Shown: in pieces, positions 60,400 to 64,000 of the stretch | Numbering within the stretch: the first letter of the stretch is position 1 | Layout: each line of letters opens with the position of its first letter | DNA from: Unio delphinus | Taxonomy: Eukaryota; Mollusca; Bivalvia; Unionida; Unionidae | Direction of reading: 5' to 3' | Assembly (NCBI GenBank): GCA_029339505.1 | Contig: JAQISU010000036.1 | Location: forward strand, 1,642,501 to 1,706,500 | Length of the DNA stretch: 64,000 nt | Notes under the pieces: generated by a model | What the model saw: only the letters and a program-made list of their open reading frames with translations | Databases searched by the model: none | Told to the model about the DNA's origin: nothing | Program-made: the position numbers and the translations under genes

Positions 60400-60865
60400 A
60401 CAGTGATGCTAGTCGAGTAGCAGGTGATGAGCGTTGCTGACTGATTGGTGCGTGCTGATTGCTTCATTGACCAGGACAGTGAATGGTGGTCGGTGACTAC
60501 CCGGATTACTGCTTAATTTACCAATGGAACTAGCCAAGTGTGGTCGTGACGAACTGTGCAACTCCATAAATGTAATATTTTAGCCGTGGGGTACTTTTTG
60601 GGGTTTGTTATACCCAGTGTTTCTGGATTGTTAAGATATTTTGTATGATATCTGTCTCTTTTCATGATTTTCTTTTTTGAGCACAATCACCATATAAAAG
60701 TTATGTTATAAATTAGAAATCTAACCCGGTTATCTTGTTAAACTCAAACCTTGTATTTGTGTAAACTACCAGTTCGAATTATTTAATATTCAACTGAATA
60801 ACTCTTTCTTCTCTCTGCATTTACATTTCCCTCTTCTGTTATGTCTGTCTGTCTGTCTGTCTGTT

Positions 60866-60921
<56 letters not shown>

Positions 60922-61094
60922 GCAATACAACTAATGAATAAATATTTGTGAAATTATAATTCAACATTGCTCCTACATTCTCTAAATTTTGAATGAATTT
61001 CTGCCTACTAATAAATGGCGATATAGTAAAAGAACGATGAACATATTAATAATTACGTCTTCTAAATGAATTATACCCTGTTTACCCATCGATC

Positions 61095-61178
<84 letters not shown>

Positions 61179-61340
61179 CATAAAGAAGAGAATGTAGCGA
61201 AGTATGTGCTGTGAGAGAGCAAGAAATCATTGAACATGCACCGGTATCCTAGAAAACCCTTAAACTTCTGAATGGTTAGGTGTACACGTTGAATTGGATT
61301 TTAATACAGTGATCACAATAATAATAATACAAATTTATTA
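60400..61340. other. 3' UTR/intergenic with microsatellites
   Basis: A compound (TGTC)n(TC)n tract lies at 60842-60918 and (TC)n at 61097-61176. No gene recognised. Confidence 0.55.
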
Positions 61341-61344
61341 TTGG

Positions 61345-61690
61345 TGTTGTTGTTGTTGGTGGTGTTCTGTGTGTATGTTGGATTTTTAACGTAGATTCAG
61401 CAATTGTAGTCATATCGCCACGATGTCTGCAATGTGGCAGTCATAGCATTGACTATCGCTGGGACATCACGTAGCATATTATACCACCTGGTAGCATGAT
61501 TCTGACACCAGGCTGACCAGTCCAAATAATAGCCTCGAAATGCTTAGTGCCAAGGTAGGCAGCTGTCAGTACTTTTTGTATATATCGTTTGGTATAATTC
61601 AGCCTAGGTTTAAAACCGCGACCTTCAGCATAAGGTATGATACATAGTTGCAAAAGCCTCTCATGTCTGCACGGTACGTGTATTCGTTAA
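61345..61690 (-). mobile_element. SINE, minus strand, mollusc-type tail
   Basis: On the minus strand the order is a tRNA-like 'aaggtcgcggttttaaacct', 'aggctgaattataccaaacg', 'aaaagtactgacagctgcct', 'tggcactaagcatttcgagg', 'gtgtcagaatcatgctacca', and the tail 'gatatgact' then 'aacgttaaaaatccaacata' and CA-rich sequence. I recall this body and tail as a common mollusc SINE. It shares only the tail type with the SINE at 36140. Confidence 0.7.
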
Positions 61691-61699
61691 GAGAAAGAC

Positions 61700-62500
61700 A
61701 GATGCTCTAATCTATTTCATGCTTTATTTGCTCTTGTTTCTTTATTCCAATAGTAGTAAAGCCTTTAATAAGGATCTAAAACAGATTACTTAACATTAAT
61801 ATGTCTCAGGGCTGGTCTACAATCCCACACCAGCCCTTCTCTCTCAATGTGTTTGTTGGTAAGGCTGCAGTAATCGACCATAAATTAAATATAGGGATGG
61901 GCAATGAAAACACGCCTCTATGGTAAATCTCCCCTATCTCTTCAACACATCTTTATTTGCTCCTCTTTCGCTGTTTATATCTGTCTGTCTGTGTCTGGAC
62001 CATCGTATAAGGTTTCTAGCATTTTCCATGCAAAAATAAGCGTGGCTTAGTTTCGTATGTGTTTTCCAACGAGATCTCTGCACAAATGAATTATATCAAA
62101 AGGAAGCCACACGAACCAATGGAAAGACGTAACACGTTAGAAAGAAAATACATACTTATACGGTCGGTATAATCATAATAATGATTTAGATCAACTGTAA
62201 ATACATTAACTGTTTTAATCAACTATTGCTGATTCTTGATTTAGCATAGTTTATATATCACACTTGAATGGATCTGTTAGGCGTTCAACTAGATAACCAA
62301 GCTCTGTGCTCTATTTTCCTCACGCTATCGTTATTGAAACCATCATACAAACTTAAATCATAAGTGTGTATTATATGTAATAATTAGTGCGAATGAAAAT
62401 TTAAAATTAAAGAAGCAGCTCATTAATTAGCAAAGTTGCAAAAGGGAAAGACGTATATGTTGTAGCCAACTGTGACACTGCACTAATTACGTCAATACAA
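61700..62500. other. Intergenic stretch
   Basis: No gene or repeat recognised beyond short AT-rich runs. Confidence 0.5.
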
Positions 62501-62519
62501 AGGTGCTTATATTGTTCTA

Positions 62520-63360
62520 AAACACAAACAGATGAGCAGCAAAAGAGGTCAAATGACCCCATTAAACTTTACAACACGTTTGAAGACTTTGAGAGCATGG
62601 ATGCAGACGAAACTACTACATGTACTCAAGTTTGCTCTAAACCTAGTTAAACCAACTATATTTCTTCTTTAAACTCTCGTTCTTCGATGAAACAAGTTTG
62701 GGATACTATTCGAAAAATAAATGGAGAGAGGAAACACAATTATATTCGACACCTGAAAACAAACAATTGCAATTTTAGTTCGAAATGTGACATAGCAAAT
62801 ATTCCTGCAGATAGTTTCTCAAAAAACGCATAATCATCTAATTATTTAGAAGCATTTCGAAGAATAAAATATCAAAAAGAAAAGTCACGTTTAAAATTCA
62901 AATCGAACAACTCTGAAAGATATAACGACCTGTTTTCTTTATTGGAGCTTAGGGAGGCTTTAGACAAGGCCCATGATAAATCCGGTGGGCCTGACGAAGT
63001 ACATCACCAGTTCTTGAAACACCTCCCAGAATCGACTCCGACATTACTTTTGAAAATATTTAATGATTTTTGGATTGCTGGTAATGATTAATTCTCGGCT
63101 TGTATGGTACTTGGAAAGTAACAATTTAATATCTCCTTTCCAAAGTGGCTTCCGTTTTAGTCGCAGCAAGAGATGGGTGTGGCCCAAGGCAGTATTTTAT
63201 CTGTGATGCTATTTAATATCAAAATCAATAGCATCAGCAAGTTTTTAGCTCCCGGTGTGCCCGGTGTGATTCGATCGATCGACATTGTAGCAAACACCGT
63301 GCATAAATCCATGAAACTACGAGCGTTGGGCAATTTCGCATGTCTCCTGATCTATAAATG
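62520..63360 (+). pseudogene. Jockey/CR1-type LINE reverse transcriptase remnant
   Basis: A broken frame reads YISSLNSRSSMKQVWDTIRK, then FSLLELREALDKAHDKSGGP, then DEVHHQFLKHLPEST, the N-terminal end of a Jockey/CR1-style reverse transcriptase. It then jumps to LESNNLISPFQSGFR and after another gap to EMGVAQGSILSVMLFNIKIN followed by SISKFL. The segments are in the right order with at least two internal deletions: the fingers region and the part holding the first catalytic Asp are missing. The active-site D-D motif is not seen. The element is dead. (TA)n at 63391-63468 lies just downstream. Confidence 0.82.
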
Positions 63361-63387
63361 ATGGCACAAAAATAGTTATACCGTCCA

Positions 63388-63390
<3 letters not shown>

Positions 63391-63468
<78 letters not shown>
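63391..63468. repeat. (TA)n microsatellite
   Basis: Pure TA tract. Confidence 0.95.
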
Positions 63469-63469
<1 letters not shown>

Positions 63470-64000
63470 CCACGTATTCAAAATGTCCCAATGTTAAAAG
63501 CCTAATACACTCTTCGTTAGGTGAATAAACAACTTATAACAACTGAACAAACACTAAACGGACAATCAAATGGCAATTTGGGCTCCAACATAATTAAATC
63601 ACTCGGAAACTACAATGAAGAGTTATTTATACACGTGATCTAAACGAATAAACTACATGTCTGTTTTCTTGATAACACAAAAGAAAGAAGGGACTACCTG
63701 TTCAAAGAAGCAAAACATATGACGTCGTTCTATTCTCGGACATTATGCGAAAACCTTGCGTGGCGCAAAATAAACCATATACAAAACATACTGAAGAAAT
63801 CGAATCGCGTTAAAGTTAGTGCGCTATAGGCTCGTGTCGTGTGTTTAAAGCTATTCTTCAGCACATTGAAGACTTTAATGATGATGGCCGGTAGATCTGG
63901 TTGAGGAAGAACTTGAGTTTAAGCTGAGAAGAACTACCGGATACAAGGAAAGAGACTAATAATAAACTAATAATAATACATGTAAAAATGTTCCGCAATA
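63469..64000. other. Terminal stretch, nothing recognised
   Basis: No gene, repeat or element identified before the window ends. Confidence 0.5.

Overview
This window looks like animal nuclear DNA, most likely from a mollusc and perhaps a gastropod. It is AT-rich and full of long (TA)n, (CT)n and (CA)n microsatellites. Short exons with clean GT/AG borders sit in multi-kilobase introns, and decayed retroelements are scattered throughout. SINEs whose 3' ends carry a 'gatatgact...aacgtt..' motif followed by CA-rich sequence resemble SINEs I recall from gastropod and bivalve DNA. No rRNA, confident tRNA, CRISPR array or bacterial-type operon is visible.

The main gene is the C-terminal half of a TRPM-family cation channel on the + strand, about 4.8 to 37.0 kb. 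Ten phase-compatible exons encode, in order, the pre-S1 helix and S1 (4821-4917 and 7094-7222), S2, S3-S4 (12340-12594), S5 and pore helix (16587-16761), pore turret and S6 (18040-18196), the TRP helix (20816-21009), a cytosolic linker (25614-25743) and a C-terminal coiled coil (29737-29823, 30355-30514, 36882-36953) that ends in TGA. No NUDT9-H or kinase domain follows the coiled coil. The N-terminal TRPM homology regions must lie upstream of the window, apart from one weak candidate exon near 3.3 kb. The coiled-coil exon lies in a roughly 656-bp tandem duplication, so the gene has two in-frame versions of that exon start. Skipping the second one would put the last exon into a different reading frame.

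The introns hold a Ty3/gypsy pol relic (9.2-10.2 kb), a 5'-truncated LINE (26.4-27.5 kb), local tandem duplications (14.2, 22.3 and 29.1-30.4 kb), a degenerate minisatellite (18.9-19.6 kb) and an (ATAAT)n array (25.1 kb). The first 3 kb contain a SINE, a degenerate A-rich (minus strand) ORF1/gag-like region with a CCHC knuckle, and an unknown ORF whose relative lies at 59.8 kb.

From 37 to 64 kb the window is mostly mobile-element debris. It includes an L1/Tx1-like LINE (41.4-43.4 kb) between two copies of a ~0.78-kb segment, LINE 3' ends in inverted orientation (44.3-44.9 kb), a minus-strand PLA2-like plus integrase relic (46.2-46.9 kb) and a Jockey/CR1-type LINE remnant (62.5-63.4 kb). Minus-strand exons of a probable MORN-repeat gene lie at 50.8 and possibly 48.4 kb, near two almost identical ~450-bp copies (51.3 and 54.5 kb). 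At 56-60 kb there is a coiled-coil ORF with a 45-bp coding tandem repeat, a ten-copy ~140-bp satellite dense in AACCGGTT, and a two-exon unknown 3' gene end (59787-60399). Homology calls come from reading translations by eye; no database search was run.
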